64,000 nt of DNA from Actinernus sp. WN-2022 (lineage: Eukaryota; Cnidaria; Anthozoa; Actiniaria; Actinernidae): positions 94,469,740 to 94,533,739 of the forward strand of contig JAOWCC010000577.1 in the NCBI GenBank assembly GCA_030867875.1, read 5' to 3'. Numbering within the stretch: position 1 is the stretch's first letter; every line of letters starts with the position of its first letter. Under the pieces are notes generated by a model. The model worked only from the letters and a program-made list of their open reading frames with translations, was not told where the DNA came from and ran no database searches. Of this stretch, positions 10,212 through 20,164 are shown piece after piece. A program made the position numbers and the translations under genes.

Positions 10212-10745
10212 ATGGCGGGAGAGCAAGCATTCATGTTTACCGCGCTGCTTTTAATTCTTGCTGTATTTATGCGAAAACGAAGGCGATTTTTACAAAAATT
10301 GCGATCAACTGGGTCTCTTCAAATGAGTCGAAGAAGAAGAATAGCAGCATTTCTCGCAATTGGTGGTGTGCAACCCAATCCCAAGAGATACAAATAACAA
10401 AGACGTGGCCGCCATGTTGGATGAACTAACAAGAGAAGCTAACGAGGAATCTTTTGTTATTGTCATCCAACATGGCGGCCATGACGTCACATGCACACCA
10501 GCAATACAGCAACAGAACGAAGGTAATCGCAGAAGAAGCTAGGAAATCAGTCTGGGTATATCCAAGACCACAGTTCTGGTTTGAGCACCTTTTGATCGAC
10601 AATTATCAAGACCATCTGTGGGGTGAGAATTTCAGAGTAAGCAGGGAAACATTTGATTTGATTTGCGGCCTCGTTGGCCCACAACTTATGAAGCAAAATG
10701 CAATCCTGCGTGAAGCGATTGGCGATTCTAAGAATCGACACGTGC
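10212..10745 (+). pseudogene. Harbinger transposase N-terminal fragment
   Basis: The first part reads MSRRRRIAAFLAI up to 10360. After an inserted MITE (10361-10500) it continues QQQNEGNRRRS. A frameshift follows, and the next part is RKSVWVYPRPQFWFEHLL, then FRVSRETFDLICGLVGPQL. The order Arg-rich stretch, WV-P, F-R(M/V)S-ETF-L, LVGP is that of Harbinger transposases and HARBI1. The reading stops at 10781-10783. The DDE nuclease region is missing, so no activity is expected. Confidence 0.7.
10361..10500. mobile_element. MITE, GGCGGCCATGTTGG family, copy 2
   Basis: A GCAAT duplication flanks it at 10356-10360 and 10501-10505. TGGTGTGCA and TGCACACCA form the tips, with GGCCGCCATGTTGGA paired to TCCAACATGGCGGCC. 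It interrupts the Harbinger transposase frame. Confidence 0.85.
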
Positions 10746-11057
10746 AATGCAAAAGTCTGCTAAATGCTTGCTTTGACAGCTGAATAAATAATCTGACAGG
10801 CGTCTGTCAGTTCGTGTGCAGTGATTGGTCGCGGCATGCGGCAGGACAAGTTTACCATCTCAGCTCCCGAGGTAGTATAACTTGGCTGTGATTTCGGGTG
10901 TCAGTTAAGCCGCAAAATTCCTAATGAAACACTTTGCATGTTTAACTCGGTGAACTTCAACCGAAGTGTTTTCACTGTCTTTTCGGTTTTTGTATGTTTA
11001 ACTAGTCAAACTAGTGAAAACAAACCCATAGGCTGGTTTTATTCCTTTACCTTTTTG

Positions 11058-11108
11058 CTACAGTACCAAACTTTAATTAATTAATTAATTAATTAATTAT
11101 TTAATGAT
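11058..11108. repeat. (TTAA)n microsatellite
   Basis: About nine TTAA units in a row, just outside the right end of the Harbinger-like element. Confidence 0.8.
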
Positions 11109-11143
11109 AGTATTATTTCTATGATTATCGTTAGGAATTATTA

Positions 11144-11249
11144 TAGCCTGCTTGCCGGCTCTCCTGTAATTTTGACCGCGTTCCACAGGTGACCCAATCC
11201 GAAAAGAAACGACCGAAAAAAATTGCAGGAGAGCCGGCAAGCAGGCTAG
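11144..11249. mobile_element. Small hAT-type MITE
   Basis: TAGCCTGCTTGCCGGCTCTC is mirrored by GAGAGCCGGCAAGCAGGCTA. The 8-bp duplication AATTATTA lies at 11136-11143 and 11250-11257. Confidence 0.85.
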
Positions 11250-11275
11250 AATTATTATTGAGTCTTCGTAAAATA

Positions 11276-11398
11276 CCGAGTTTCCATATGATCGCTGCGA
11301 TCGCTGGATTCTTTTGTTCTGCGTGCATATAAATTTACGCTTCGATTCACACCGAACAAAAGAACCCAGCGATCGTAGCGATCATATGGAAACCTCGG
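11276..11398. mobile_element. MITE with ATCGCTGCGATCGCTGG arms, copy 1
   Basis: TTTCCATATGATCGCTGCGA is mirrored by GATCGTAGCGATCATATGGA, with inner TTCTTTTGTTC and GAACAAAAGAA. Related elements are at 17583-17692 and about 19806-19965; all three share TACGCTTCGATT or its complement. Confidence 0.8.
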
Positions 11399-11421
11399 CG
11401 AGCCATTTATAAGATTTAGCT

Positions 11422-11573
11422 CTATAGATGGTTTGCAGTCAATCCCCAGAGATTCAAATGACAAAGGACATGGCGGCCATGTTGGTGTACCTAACAAAAG
11501 AAGCTAACGAAGAATTCATTGTTAAAGGTACACCAACATGGCCGCCGTGACGTCATGTGAAAACCATCTATAG
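11422..11573. mobile_element. MITE, GGCGGCCATGTTGG family, copy 3
   Basis: CTATAGATGG and CCATCTATAG form the tips. GACATGGCGGCCATGTTGGT pairs with ACCAACATGGCCGCC. It shares the AACAAAAGAAGCTAACGA loop with the copy at 10361-10500. Confidence 0.85.
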
Positions 11574-11582
11574 GCTAGATCA

Positions 11583-11880
11583 CTAAACAACACATGCTTC
11601 TTCGTTCTCCCTATATATATGAACTAATGCAATTCCTAATCCTACATTAAAAAATACCCTAACCGTCAACAAGGGGTGCTCACTCACTTAGTGGAGCTAG
11701 TCACTAATATGAGTTTTTTAGGGCTTGATATCTAAACAGCACATGCTTCTCCGTTCTCCCTATATACATGAACTAATGCAAATCCTAACCCTACATTTAA
11801 AAATACCCTAACCGTCAACAACGGGTGGCTAACTAATTTTGGGTGTTTAGAGCTAGTCACTAATTTTGGGTTTTAGAAAT
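11583..11880. repeat. Two direct copies of a unit of about 150 bp
   Basis: Both copies run from CTAAACA(A/G)CACATGCTTC through CTATATA, AATACCCTAACCGTCAACAA and GAGCTAGTCACTAAT. The first starts near 11583 and the second near 11732. Confidence 0.75.
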
Positions 11881-11910
11881 ACATCACCGCTAATCCAAAT
11901 CTAACCCTAT

Positions 11911-12301
11911 ATCAGGCATCCCAGACCTCCTATATTTCCTATATATCCTATAATTTGTATAGGATCCTATAAAGAGCCTATATTTCAAGAAATCCTCCTA
12001 TATTTCCTATAAATAGGATGTATGCTGAGTGATACATTTATATTTTGCACTTTTTAGCATTTTTGTTGTGAATTAACAAAAGCAAAATTCTTTCTTATAT
12101 TTAAAAAAAACCAGGTTTGATCAAACACATTAAAAGTTCCATTAAAAAAAAATGTGTTTATTGTTTACTATTTATTGTTTGAAAGCTATTTTAGCTCCTA
12201 TAAAGTGCCTATATTTTGGAAAAAAATCCTATATTTTCCTATATTTAGAACTTGCACAGCCTATATTTCCTATCAAATTTGTCCCAAAAGTGGCTGGGAT
12301 G
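11911..12301. mobile_element. Element rich in CCTATATTTCCTAT repeats
   Basis: Many copies of CCTATATTTCCTAT fall into two blocks (11930-12020 and 12190-12275). They are bounded by GCATCCCAGACC on the left and GGCTGGGATG on the right, which are inverted. This suggests a non-autonomous DNA element with subterminal repeats. The open frame inside (12152-12493) has no recognisable protein. Confidence 0.5.
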
Positions 12302-12368
12302 TATGCTATATTTAAAATACAACTCGCAACTAGCAACTTCATGACTAGCAATATACAATCACATTTAG

Positions 12369-12497
12369 TCTCCGGGACTTGTCCATTCAATTCAAACCAG
12401 TTTGATTTGAAGGGACAAGTCCCGGGGAGAAATGTTGTCCCCTCGACAAGATTTTTCCTAGTTCAGACGAGGGAACAAGTCCCAGGCAATTGAGACC
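12369..12497. repeat. Inverted repeat with GGGACTTGTCC arms
   Basis: CTCCGGGACTTGTCC pairs with GGACAAGTCCCGGGGAG, and a third related block, GGGAACAAGTCCC, follows near 12470. It is a small foldback-like sequence of unknown type. Confidence 0.55.
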
Positions 12498-13404
12498 TTT
12501 AGAATACGATCTTGGATTCTGACTCGACATATCTGGGAGTGCTCTTATGTGACTGCATAAACAACACTATGATCGCTTATTTACCACCCCCGGGAGCAAA
12601 TATCTCTGTTGTTTGGCAGAAGATATTTTCGACAAATGGAGTGCTAATCATCAATGGAATTCAAGCCGGGTGCCTCGAAACGTAATGAAAGTTTAGAGAC
12701 ACTTTCAACTGGATTTTTAAGAACATTTTTTGACCGGATTACACGAGACGATTTTTAACGACGATATTTCTCGCAACATTAGTATAAATTTCATTGCCGA
12801 TAATACCGTCCAGTAGAACAAGTGAGAGAAGGCTGTATATCATCTGTCGCGTGTCCAATATATGTAACGACAGTAAATTAAATCTAGCCTGCGTGTAGAC
12901 GTTCTCTCTCCCTGCAAAAATCGGGAAAGAGACTCTTTCTCGATTTTTGCAGGGAAAGAGGGGATCTCTCGAAACTTAAGACCCTCGAAAACTCAAGCCA
13001 CGTAGGTCAAACCTTCGAATTCACAGCTTGTGCAAAGACTTTGGGTTTTCTCTGAAAGCTAGGTTCATTGTAAAACGTACAATTATTTCGTAGCTACCCA
13101 ATAGTAAAGTCAAGTAGCGGGAGTATATAGTCGCTATTGAAAGAGATGTTTATGGTTCAGCTAGCATGTATACATAATTATTTTAATACTACGTTCTAGG
13201 CAGCTGACCGTTTGGAAATCAGGCTAGTCTACATACAATCGTAAACTTACCTCGACGCAAGATTAATCGGGATTCAGTTGATGTCTTTGGAAATATTCCG
13301 CTCAGAGCTGTTAGCCGAGACTGTGGAGACGGCGGAGAAGCACGTACAGGTACGACAGGATGATACGTGATACTACGACTGTATACGATACCATTGTTGG
13401 TATC
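12498..13404. other. Non-coding stretch with one small hairpin
   Basis: The only clear structure is CTCTCCCTGCAAAAATCGGG at about 12907, paired with CGATTTTTGCAGGGAAAGAG around 12950. CACCCCCGGGAG at about 12587 resembles the tips of the poly(G)/poly(C) elements and could be an excision scar. No gene is supported. Confidence 0.4.
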
Positions 13405-14000
13405 TATGTGTGAACACGTGATGCGAAAACATGTTCTAATTGGGTATCCAAAGTAACGTAATTCGTCATCAAACACGAACTTTCGCGCTCAAAAAAAAAG
13501 GTATTCATTTATATAGCGCAAATTCTATATGAATATATCCAAATGGGCTTCACAAGGTTATTTTTGTGATGCGGACTGTTATTATGGCGCAATGTGTTGC
13601 CGTGCAGTTTACAATCATAAGTGATTGTTAGTATCTCAGAATACCAGCCCGGCGGCACACACATAATACGTCATAAACAGGAGTAGACCCCCCCCGGGAA
13701 TACCAGGCTGTTGTGTCGGCAGACTATCCCTTACAAATACCAAGTTTGGGGCGCTTATTGTCTTATTCGATACTCAAATTCACTTCCCGTATCCTGATTA
13801 TTCTCCAACCAGCTCTACCTACCACTTGGTGTGAAGTTACGGCTGTATTTGTTTATCTTAAATATCCTCACAACTGGAGCATAACTTGATATTTTGGCGC
13901 GAAAGCCGTTCTTTTAGCACACCTTTAAGACCTTTAAACTTCGAAAGATCATGTTACGTTTGATACCAGTTAGAACATGTTTTCGCCTCACGTGTTTACG
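13405..14000. mobile_element. Element with long inverted repeats
   Basis: GAACACGTGATGCGAAAACA at about 13411 is mirrored by TGTTTTCGCCTCACGTGTTT near 13998. The arms extend roughly 80 bp each. The 51-bp element at 13648-13698 is inserted between them. No ORF of note. Confidence 0.55.
13648..13698. mobile_element. 51-bp member of the poly(C)-ended hAT-like group
   Basis: The 8-bp duplication AATACCAG lies at 13640-13647 and 13699-13706. The body GGCGGCACACACATAATACG, then TCATAAACAGGAGTA and CCCCCCCCGGG, is the reverse complement of the left end of the 8985-9588 element. It is probably a minimal internal-deletion copy. Confidence 0.85.
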
Positions 14001-14064
14001 TGTCGGCTGGTTTCCCAAGCTAGTGTTCACGCTTAGATGCAAACGACGGTTAACGTACAATATA

Positions 14065-14340
14065 TAGGCCCTTTGCAGCTAACAAATCACGTGGTTGTAC
14101 TGGAGAGCAAAAAATATCTGACTTCATTTATCCAAGATCGGTAGTGTTATTAGCAAAACCTATTTGTAAATGCTATTTTCCAGCTCCAATTTATTGTCGA
14201 TCTTTCTAAAACTGCGTTTTTAAAGATAGCTTGCTCTCCAGCATCCCCATGGCAACGCCTTTCCCATGGGGATCACGAGCCCAATTCATTCGTCAACGAA
14301 GTATTATATCAGCACGTGACTGTTAGCTGCAAAGGGCCTA
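14065..14340. mobile_element. MITE with TAGGCCCTTTGCAGCTAAC termini, copy 1
   Basis: TAGGCCCTTTGCAGCTAAC is mirrored by GTTAGCTGCAAAGGGCCTA, 276 bp in all. A diverged second copy, reversed and split by a tandem array, occupies about 20165-21150. Confidence 0.88.
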
Positions 14341-14612
14341 TTGAAGTATAATGACTAAATGCTATGAATAAATTTAGCCATAAACTGGAGGATGTGACGT
14401 TTGTGGGCAGGGTCGTAAGACCATCCCAGTACAATGTTTCGTTTACCATCGCCCGACGTATATATGTATGTATGTATCTATATAATGTCCAAATGTCTTC
14501 AGCCCGCCAACGGCTAGTCCAGCCAAGAGGATCAATAAAAATTGATTCCCAGTTCTTGTCCACAGTAATCGTTATACAATTGAATAAAAATGCGAACAAT
14601 AGCAACTCAGAA

Positions 14613-14780
14613 CTGTTATTAAAAAAATACTAAAACGTTTCGGCCTTCATCAGTTAAAAAGGATACAAAGTTAAAAATAACTTACTCAGGACGCTTCTTA
14701 AAAAAATACTAAAACGTTTTGGCCTTCGGCCTTCATCAGTTAAAAAGGATACAAAGCTTAAAAATACCTGCGAAATAAAT
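14613..14780. repeat. Direct repeat of about 85 bp
   Basis: AAAAAAATACTAAAACGTTT, (C/T)GGCC, CTTCATCAGTTAAAAAGGAT, then ACAAAG occurs twice, starting near 14619 and 14700. It lies just left of the tyrosine-recombinase remnant and could be part of that element's end. Confidence 0.7.
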
Positions 14781-15439
14781 TTCTGTTTTGCTCGCGATCG
14801 GTTAGTTACTTGGCTTATTTTCCGACAATCCAATGCAATGATGTTTCAAAGGTTCGCAAGTACAATTGAGCAAAGCCTGAGGAAAGTGTGTAGTACATCT
14901 GGAGGACTGACAAAGTCCAATATGGTCTGTTTTGTACGGTAGTGGTCCCGAAATTATCTCCGCTACCTTTTTGGTGGCCCATGTCAAAGCATAAGATCCT
15001 GGTGGCAGAACAAGACAGTTCTGACGCATTGTTATTTCCTACCAGACAAGGATTTCAGCCTGGCAAGACTCAGTTCGAGTTGTGGGCTTTCCTGGTGGGT
15101 AATATTTCAACTATTAATGGGTGAGACTAAGTTCATGTAATTTGCCTCATAGCCGTTACCTCTGGTTCCAAGGATGTTCGTTGCCTCGGTGTCTTGCCCA
15201 GAATGTACCTACCCCAACGACCGACAGTGATTTCACTATTGCCAGCGTTGTGGATATACAGACGGCGGGCAGAGTCTCACAAGTGTCTCCACCATCCCTG
15301 AAAGCCACTATCAACTGGAACGATATTATGGAGCGAAGACAAGTTTTGAATAGGCGAGCAAGTTCTACTCCGTATTCAAAACAAAAGTCGTCTTTAGAGA
15401 ATTAATTGTCTGCCTTCTTGTCGAGATCATCCCCTCCCA

Positions 15440-16784
15440 GGGATGTCACATCAGCAACTCCAGATGACGTGATTAATTTCCTTATCTGGAAAGACAGATT
15501 TGGGAAAAACGGCTATTGTTCATAAATATGACTGCCCGTACTTCGGGGATAAGAAGAATTCTTCCTGTTTTTGCCCAAAACGTCTAGCCTTTGGTACGGT
15601 TGATTCAACATTAGGAAAGTTTTAACTTAAAAGGGCTATTTTTTCTAGGTGGGGTAGAACACTCGATGACGCCTCACTGCCGGGTTATAGAAACCCGGCA
15701 GCTTCTGTGAAAGTATAAAGATACTTATCAGCGATTCGAGAAGAGCAATTGCAATCCAAAACACTCCCCACTGAAGCTGAGCCGTTGTTTATTGTGGATT
15801 TAGCTGCGATTTCTGGGGAAATACTAAAACGCCTGAAGCGTACGACGAATTCGTCAACCCGGTTATTTATTTTCACAAGAGATCAAGCGTTCTTTAAAAT
15901 TCAATTATTTGCCGGTGACAGAGCGGGGGATTTAGGACGAACAAAAACAGCTGAAATTCTCTTTTTTTCCCAATAAAGGAGCCTTCCTTTTTAATCATAC
16001 GCTCACTAAGTCATTGCGCGATGGAACGACCAATATGTTCGCCTTAAAGCGGTATAAGGATCCATCCCTTTGTCCAGTGGCGGCCGTTGGGGATGCAGGT
16101 TGGCGCAGTGGTAAAACACTCCCCCCTACGGTCCCGGGTTCGATTCCCGGCTCGGGCACCGTATGTGAGTTAGGTTTGTTGTTGATTCCTTATCTGCATT
16201 CGAGGGTTTTTCTCCGGGTTCTCCGGTTTTCCTCCCTCCGTAAAAATCAACCGTGAGTCGAGTGTAGTGTGTCCAAAACAGTTTATGTAGTAGGGAGTGT
16301 GTGAGGAGTAAAAGCAGGCCCCCACCATCTTTAAGCTGTAATACTCAGCTTGCTATAACAAATAAAATATTTATTTATTTTATTTTTTATGTACGCATGT
16401 GTGATCTCCTTGGTGTTTCCGTCAGACAAGGATTTCTTTTTAGGCCTACCAGTCCATGTGGGGACATTCTCTTTGGGCCATTTGACTCGTCTGCTGCTCA
16501 AGCCAGGCTTTCGTCCTACGCACAAGAGTTACCGCAGAGGTTCAAGCATAGACGAATAACACTACATGGTTTACGGAGTGGATGTGCCAGATGGTGCAGA
16601 GATGAATTCAATAATGAACCATGTGGGTTGGAAGACGGCATCCTCGGCCCAATATCATATAAAACTACATCAGGTCATGGCTCCAAACGGAGCTAGTGAT
16701 CTTTTGGCCAGCTTGCCCCTGGAACTCGGCGACGCTTATCGGAAACAAAACGCTCTGTGCGGTTTCTCACAAGCTTTCCAATAA
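15440..16784 (+). pseudogene. Tyrosine recombinase (Crypton/DIRS-like) remnant
   Basis: Several frames together give a tyrosine recombinase. In order: DVINFLIWKDRFGKNG near 15460; a Cys-rich part ending CPKRLAFGTVDSTLGK; REEQLQSKTLPTEAEPLFI from about 15740; RDQAFFKIQLFAGDRAGDLG, with the probable first catalytic Arg, near 15910; NHTLTKSLRDGTTNMFALKR; a SINE insertion; GFLFRPTS; ITLHGLRSGCA, with the HxxR motif, near 16560; and in another frame HVGWKTASSAQYHIKLHQ, with the probable nucleophile Tyr. Stops, at least two frameshifts and a SINE at 16087-16388 show it is dead. Crypton versus DIRS cannot be decided because the flanks and any RT are not recognised. Confidence 0.75.
16087..16388 (+). 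mobile_element. tRNA-derived SINE, subfamily B
   Basis: Box A-like TGGCGCAGTGGTAAAACAC and box B GGTTCGATTCCCGG start the element. It continues GTATGTGAGTTAGGTTTGTT, TCTCCGGGTTCTCCGGTTTT, GAGTCGAGTGTAGTGTGTCC, AGCAGGCCCCCACCA and an A/T-rich tail. The first half is shared with subfamily A and the 3' half is different. It interrupts the tyrosine-recombinase frame. A relative is at 41530-41808, and a 3' fragment at 19972-20048. Confidence 0.85.
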
Positions 16785-16795
16785 GAAACAAATCC

Positions 16796-17582
16796 CTACA
16801 TTGACAAAACTTTTCATTATTGAACTCATGAGGACATTAGATACGATGTGGAAGGATTTTGAACATTAGAAATAATGAAATATGAGGTTGGGAATAGGAT
16901 ATCAGATTATTGTGGTAATGCTAATGCACCAATAGGTGTCAGTGCCGGGGAGCTGCGAGGACAGGGGTGACTCTCCATACCTTAACTAATGCTAATGAGT
17001 AAGCAGGAAGGATAATCTCCTATTTAAACTCATTGAATATTCATGAACCTTCCGGATGACGTCATTAGCATTATTTAAGGATACATTAATTATCATAAGT
17101 GTCAGTTGGCGCGAAGTTGCCTGCAAGATAGAGTCGCCCCTCCCATCCCACCGCTTCTTGTTTACTCATTGGCTTATCCCCGCGAGCTTGCTCGTCAGGG
17201 TTGACTCTCCATACCTTAACTAATGCTAATGAGTAAGCAGGAAGGATAATGTACGATTTTCATAGCAAAAACATTCCATGAACGCAAGACATGACAATAT
17301 ATTATATCAGAAATACAAAACATCAAGGGTTTTTCCTTCAGAATTGTCATGCATTGAAGATAGCCAATATGTCCCTTCATGGTATGGCAAATACGCTATA
17401 TGGCCGCCATCTTGTAAAACTAAACGCGCTAGGCCACTTGGGATACTAGTGGTCCAAGCGTAACATTTGATTGACACAATCTAAGCCAATAAAAAGAGGT
17501 AATTACACTTGTGTCTGTCGTGTGTCTGTCGTGTGCCTCGTGATTTCAGCGTGAGATATATACTAGATGTACATATCAAAAC
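16796..17582. repeat. Non-coding, with a 52-bp direct repeat
   Basis: GACTCTCCATACCTTAACTA, then ATGCTAATGAGTAAGCAGGA and AGGATAAT, is present near 16970-17018 and again near 17202-17250. No protein-coding signal is convincing. Confidence 0.6.
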
Positions 17583-17692
17583 TCTCTCATATAATCGTCC
17601 CGATCGCTTGATTCTTTTGTTCTGCATATTTAATATACGCTTCGATTCACAGCGAACAAAACGTTCAAGCGATCGGGACGATGTATATGAGA
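17583..17692. mobile_element. MITE with GATCGCTTGATTC arms, copy 2
   Basis: CTCATATAATCGTCCCGATC pairs with GATCGGGACGATGTATATGA. The inner TTCTTTTGTTCTGCATAT and TACGCTTCGATTCACAGCG match the element at 11276-11398. Confidence 0.8.
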
Positions 17693-17733
17693 ACCAGCCT
17701 CAAAGTTGTAACTATTGAAGATTGATGTTTTAA

Positions 17734-17950
17734 GGGTGCGTTCGATTGACCGTATTTCGGAATAGGAATAGATGGAATAGTCTGGAAATCACTGGTTCGG
17801 GCATATTTTTCACTGTAAACAAATGCTTGCTGATATATGATATTCAGGGTACAATTCGTATTTCATTGCCTAAAAAATCCCGATATAAGCGATTTTTAGT
17901 GATCATTCTGTTTATTCTTATTCCGGAATACGGTCAATCGAACGTAGACC
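17734..17950. mobile_element. Harbinger-type MITE, 217 bp
   Basis: GTGCGTTCGATTGACCGTAT is mirrored by ATACGGTCAATCGAACGTA, with inner TTTCGGAATAGGAATA and TATTCTTATTCCGGAA. A TAA duplication at 17731-17733 and 17951-17953 fits the 3-bp rule of PIF/Harbinger. Confidence 0.8.
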
Positions 17951-18199
17951 TAAGATTGTCAGACAGAGAGTGTTCCGGCAAAGCGTAGTTGCACTGTACA
18001 AGCAGTCCTACACTTAGGAATAAACGGGCAGCAAAATTCTGAACAACTGAGTTGCAGTTTATCGATGTTACGTTTGCTAGTACCCGACCATACAGTTGAA
18101 TAATAATAGTTTATTCATTCCTTATTGCTCGTTTTCACGTAATGTCATCTTGGTTGACGTTAACAAACGATTCCTCGTTCGATCAACCATGAAACAAAA

Positions 18200-18380
18200 T
18201 ATTTCTTTAAAGGCCCATTGGGGCCGGAAGTACTGCATGACTGCGAGAAAAATCGAGACTTTGTCTGTCCGTGACCCTGATCATGAACTGCAAACTCGCC
18301 ATGTACTAAGCAGATTTCGTATGAGTGGGACAAACTAACTACGGCAATGACTACGGCACGGTTACTGTACGGCATGACGT
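18200..18380. repeat. Dispersed repeat, partner at 21115-21330
   Basis: AAGTACTGCATGACT, TTTTGTCTGTCCGT, TGATCATGAACTGCAA and CAGATTTCGTATGAGTGGGA occur in the same order in both places. No coding function is seen. Confidence 0.75.
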
Positions 18381-19079
18381 GACTTTGAAATGGCTTCCCT
18401 ATTGTTCTTGCCCTGTTGATCCAAAATATTGTATTGATTTAATTTCGTAGATCGTGCTCTTATTTCCAGAATAGATTTATGGTTTTTCATGCCTTTCAAC
18501 TTCGCTCCTTACAGAGACTGAAGGGTAAGTGCTTCCCAATCGGATCTCGGCGTGGGTCTGCCATTTACGAGAAAGAGGAGGTAATTAAAAATACTGGATC
18601 CATTTTCATCCAGACATCTAGAAGGTCCTTGACGTATGTTAAAAACCCGCTTTATGCCAAACTTGTCAATAAATTGTCTTTTTATTTATTTTAATAAATT
18701 TATTATTCCATATCTGGAGATAAACATGGTTTTTAGACTCGAGGGAGGTAGACAAGTATTATTAAAGTCACAATACTTTATAACCGATACGTCAAAATCA
18801 GGTAGGTCAGAACAATCGAGACTCTTGTACTCTGGATTACACAGAAATAGGAAAAGACCGCCATATCTATTTAGAAATTTTGAAGGAATTATTTTCCACT
18901 GAGCGACATACACTTTCACCATTAATCAAACGATTTATCCAACAATACATAATGCTTTTAAAAATAGCCCACAGAGGCTCCATAGTTTAAAATGCTCTAT
19001 AACAGCGCACTTATCCGAAGACACACTATCTGTCAAATCGTACAGGAAAATGGCCAAGAGGGTTAACACACTTCGCAAC
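18381..19079. other. Non-coding stretch before a LINE end
   Basis: Short open frames of 71-88 codons occur but none resembles a known protein. AT-rich sequence leads into the LINE C-terminus at 19080. Confidence 0.35.
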
Positions 19080-19560
19080 CTGGACTTTAGTGCACCATTT
19101 TAGATATTATTAGACTATGGAACGCCTTGCCACCACAGATTAGGAAATGTAAAAGTATTAAGTCCTTTAGGGTAGAGCACTCAAATTTGTTAAGAGAACA
19201 ATACAAGGGCTTGACCATTTTAGCATATCTTAATAATTATTACTTAGCCATAGTTATTTTTATTAGTGTAACTCATAGTATATATGATTAGAATATCATC
19301 TTGTTAATATTTTTAATTTAGCTTATTTATTCATAATGTTTATTATTCATTGTATTAATATAGTTGACTTTATAGCTTTTATCTATTTTAGTGTTGGCAG
19401 CTTTATATAGCACTCAGTAGAACTTACATTTGCATAGTTTTGTAACATATTTTAATTTTATTAAGAGGGCCACTAGTTTATCAGTCTGTGACTGTAAAGT
19501 GTTTAAACCCTCGTTAAATAAAGTTATTATTATTGTTATTATTATTATTATGTCAGTAAT
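19080..19560 (+). mobile_element. LINE C-terminus and 3' tail
   Basis: LWNALPPQIRKCKSIKSFRV followed by HSNLLREQYKGL is the usual end of CR1/L2-like RTs. The 3' region ends with AAATAAAGTTATTATTATTG and ATT repeats near 19520-19550. Confidence 0.65.
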
Positions 19561-19689
19561 TACATGTAAATTTTATATCATATCATATATACTGTAACCG
19601 TGCTTCAAGTAGAATTTTTAGATTTCTGTATTATCACACAATTTTTATAGCCTTTAATTAATATTGATGTTAAGCATATTTAGAGTTTT

Positions 19690-19805
19690 AATAGATATAT
19701 AATTATGATTTGTTAATTTCTGTTTTTTTTATACACGACCCCACAAGCAGTGATGCTTAAACTTTTATCGTGTTTAAATAAAGTTTATTGTATTGTATTG
19801 TATCA
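19690..19805 (+). mobile_element. Second LINE 3' tail
   Basis: The end GTTTAAATAAAGTTTATTGT is followed by a run of TATTG repeats, as at 1085-1110. No coding part is recognisable. Confidence 0.45.
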
Positions 19806-19965
19806 ACATGTGAGTTTGATCGCCAGCGATCGTCAGCGATCATATGAAAACCAGCCTTAAAGCCCGCAACGATCGCAGAAAAATCGAAGCGTAAACTTTA
19901 TACGCAGAACAAAAGAATCCTGCGATCACTGTGATCGTTGCGATCATATGGAAACCGGGCTTAAT
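19806..19965. mobile_element. MITE with GATCGC(T/C) arms, copy 3
   Basis: AGCGATCATATGAAAACCAG and its inverted counterpart GTTGCGATCATATGGAAACC frame ATCGAAGCGTA and GAACAAAAGAATCC blocks shared with 11276-11398. The arms are rearranged. Confidence 0.6.
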
Positions 19966-19971
19966 ATGTAG

Positions 19972-20048
19972 TGGGGAGTGTGTGTGGAGTTGAAAGCAGG
20001 CCCCCACCAGCTACGGCTGTAAACCCGCTATACGATATTATTGTAAGT
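19972..20048 (+). mobile_element. SINE subfamily B, 3' fragment
   Basis: GTAGTGGGGAGTGTGTGTGG and AGCAGGCCCCCACCAGCTAC match the 3' part of the SINE at 16087-16388. Confidence 0.6.
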
Positions 20049-20164
20049 TATACCATAGTTATTTGTACTCTAAAAACTCGCCTTTTTATTTAAAGAGAAA
20101 AAGTTGGATAATAAATGTCTTATCAGAAAGTTTTGCCGGTGTAGTATGACGGGTTTTGTTACAA

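Larger units (their letters stand above)
7393..11027 (+). mobile_element. PIF/Harbinger-like element, interrupted by other elements
   Basis: The terminal inverted repeats are GGGTGTGTTTTCACTAG (7393-7409) and CTAGTGAAAACAAACCC (11011-11027), 16 of 17 matching. They are flanked by a 3-bp ATA duplication at 7390-7392 and 11028-11030. A 3-bp duplication is the PIF/Harbinger norm, and the right part encodes a Harbinger-type transposase N-terminus. Without the nested foldback (7470-10127) and the MITE (10361-10500), the element would be under 900 bp. It is therefore a non-autonomous derivative that lacks the DDE catalytic domain. Confidence 0.75.

Noticed and set aside
10212..10745. A domesticated Harbinger gene (HARBI1-like)
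   Set aside because: Frameshifted, broken by a MITE and without the DDE domain.
12585..12600. CACCCCCGGGAG as another poly(G)/poly(C) element
   Set aside because: No flanking duplication or body; at most an excision scar.
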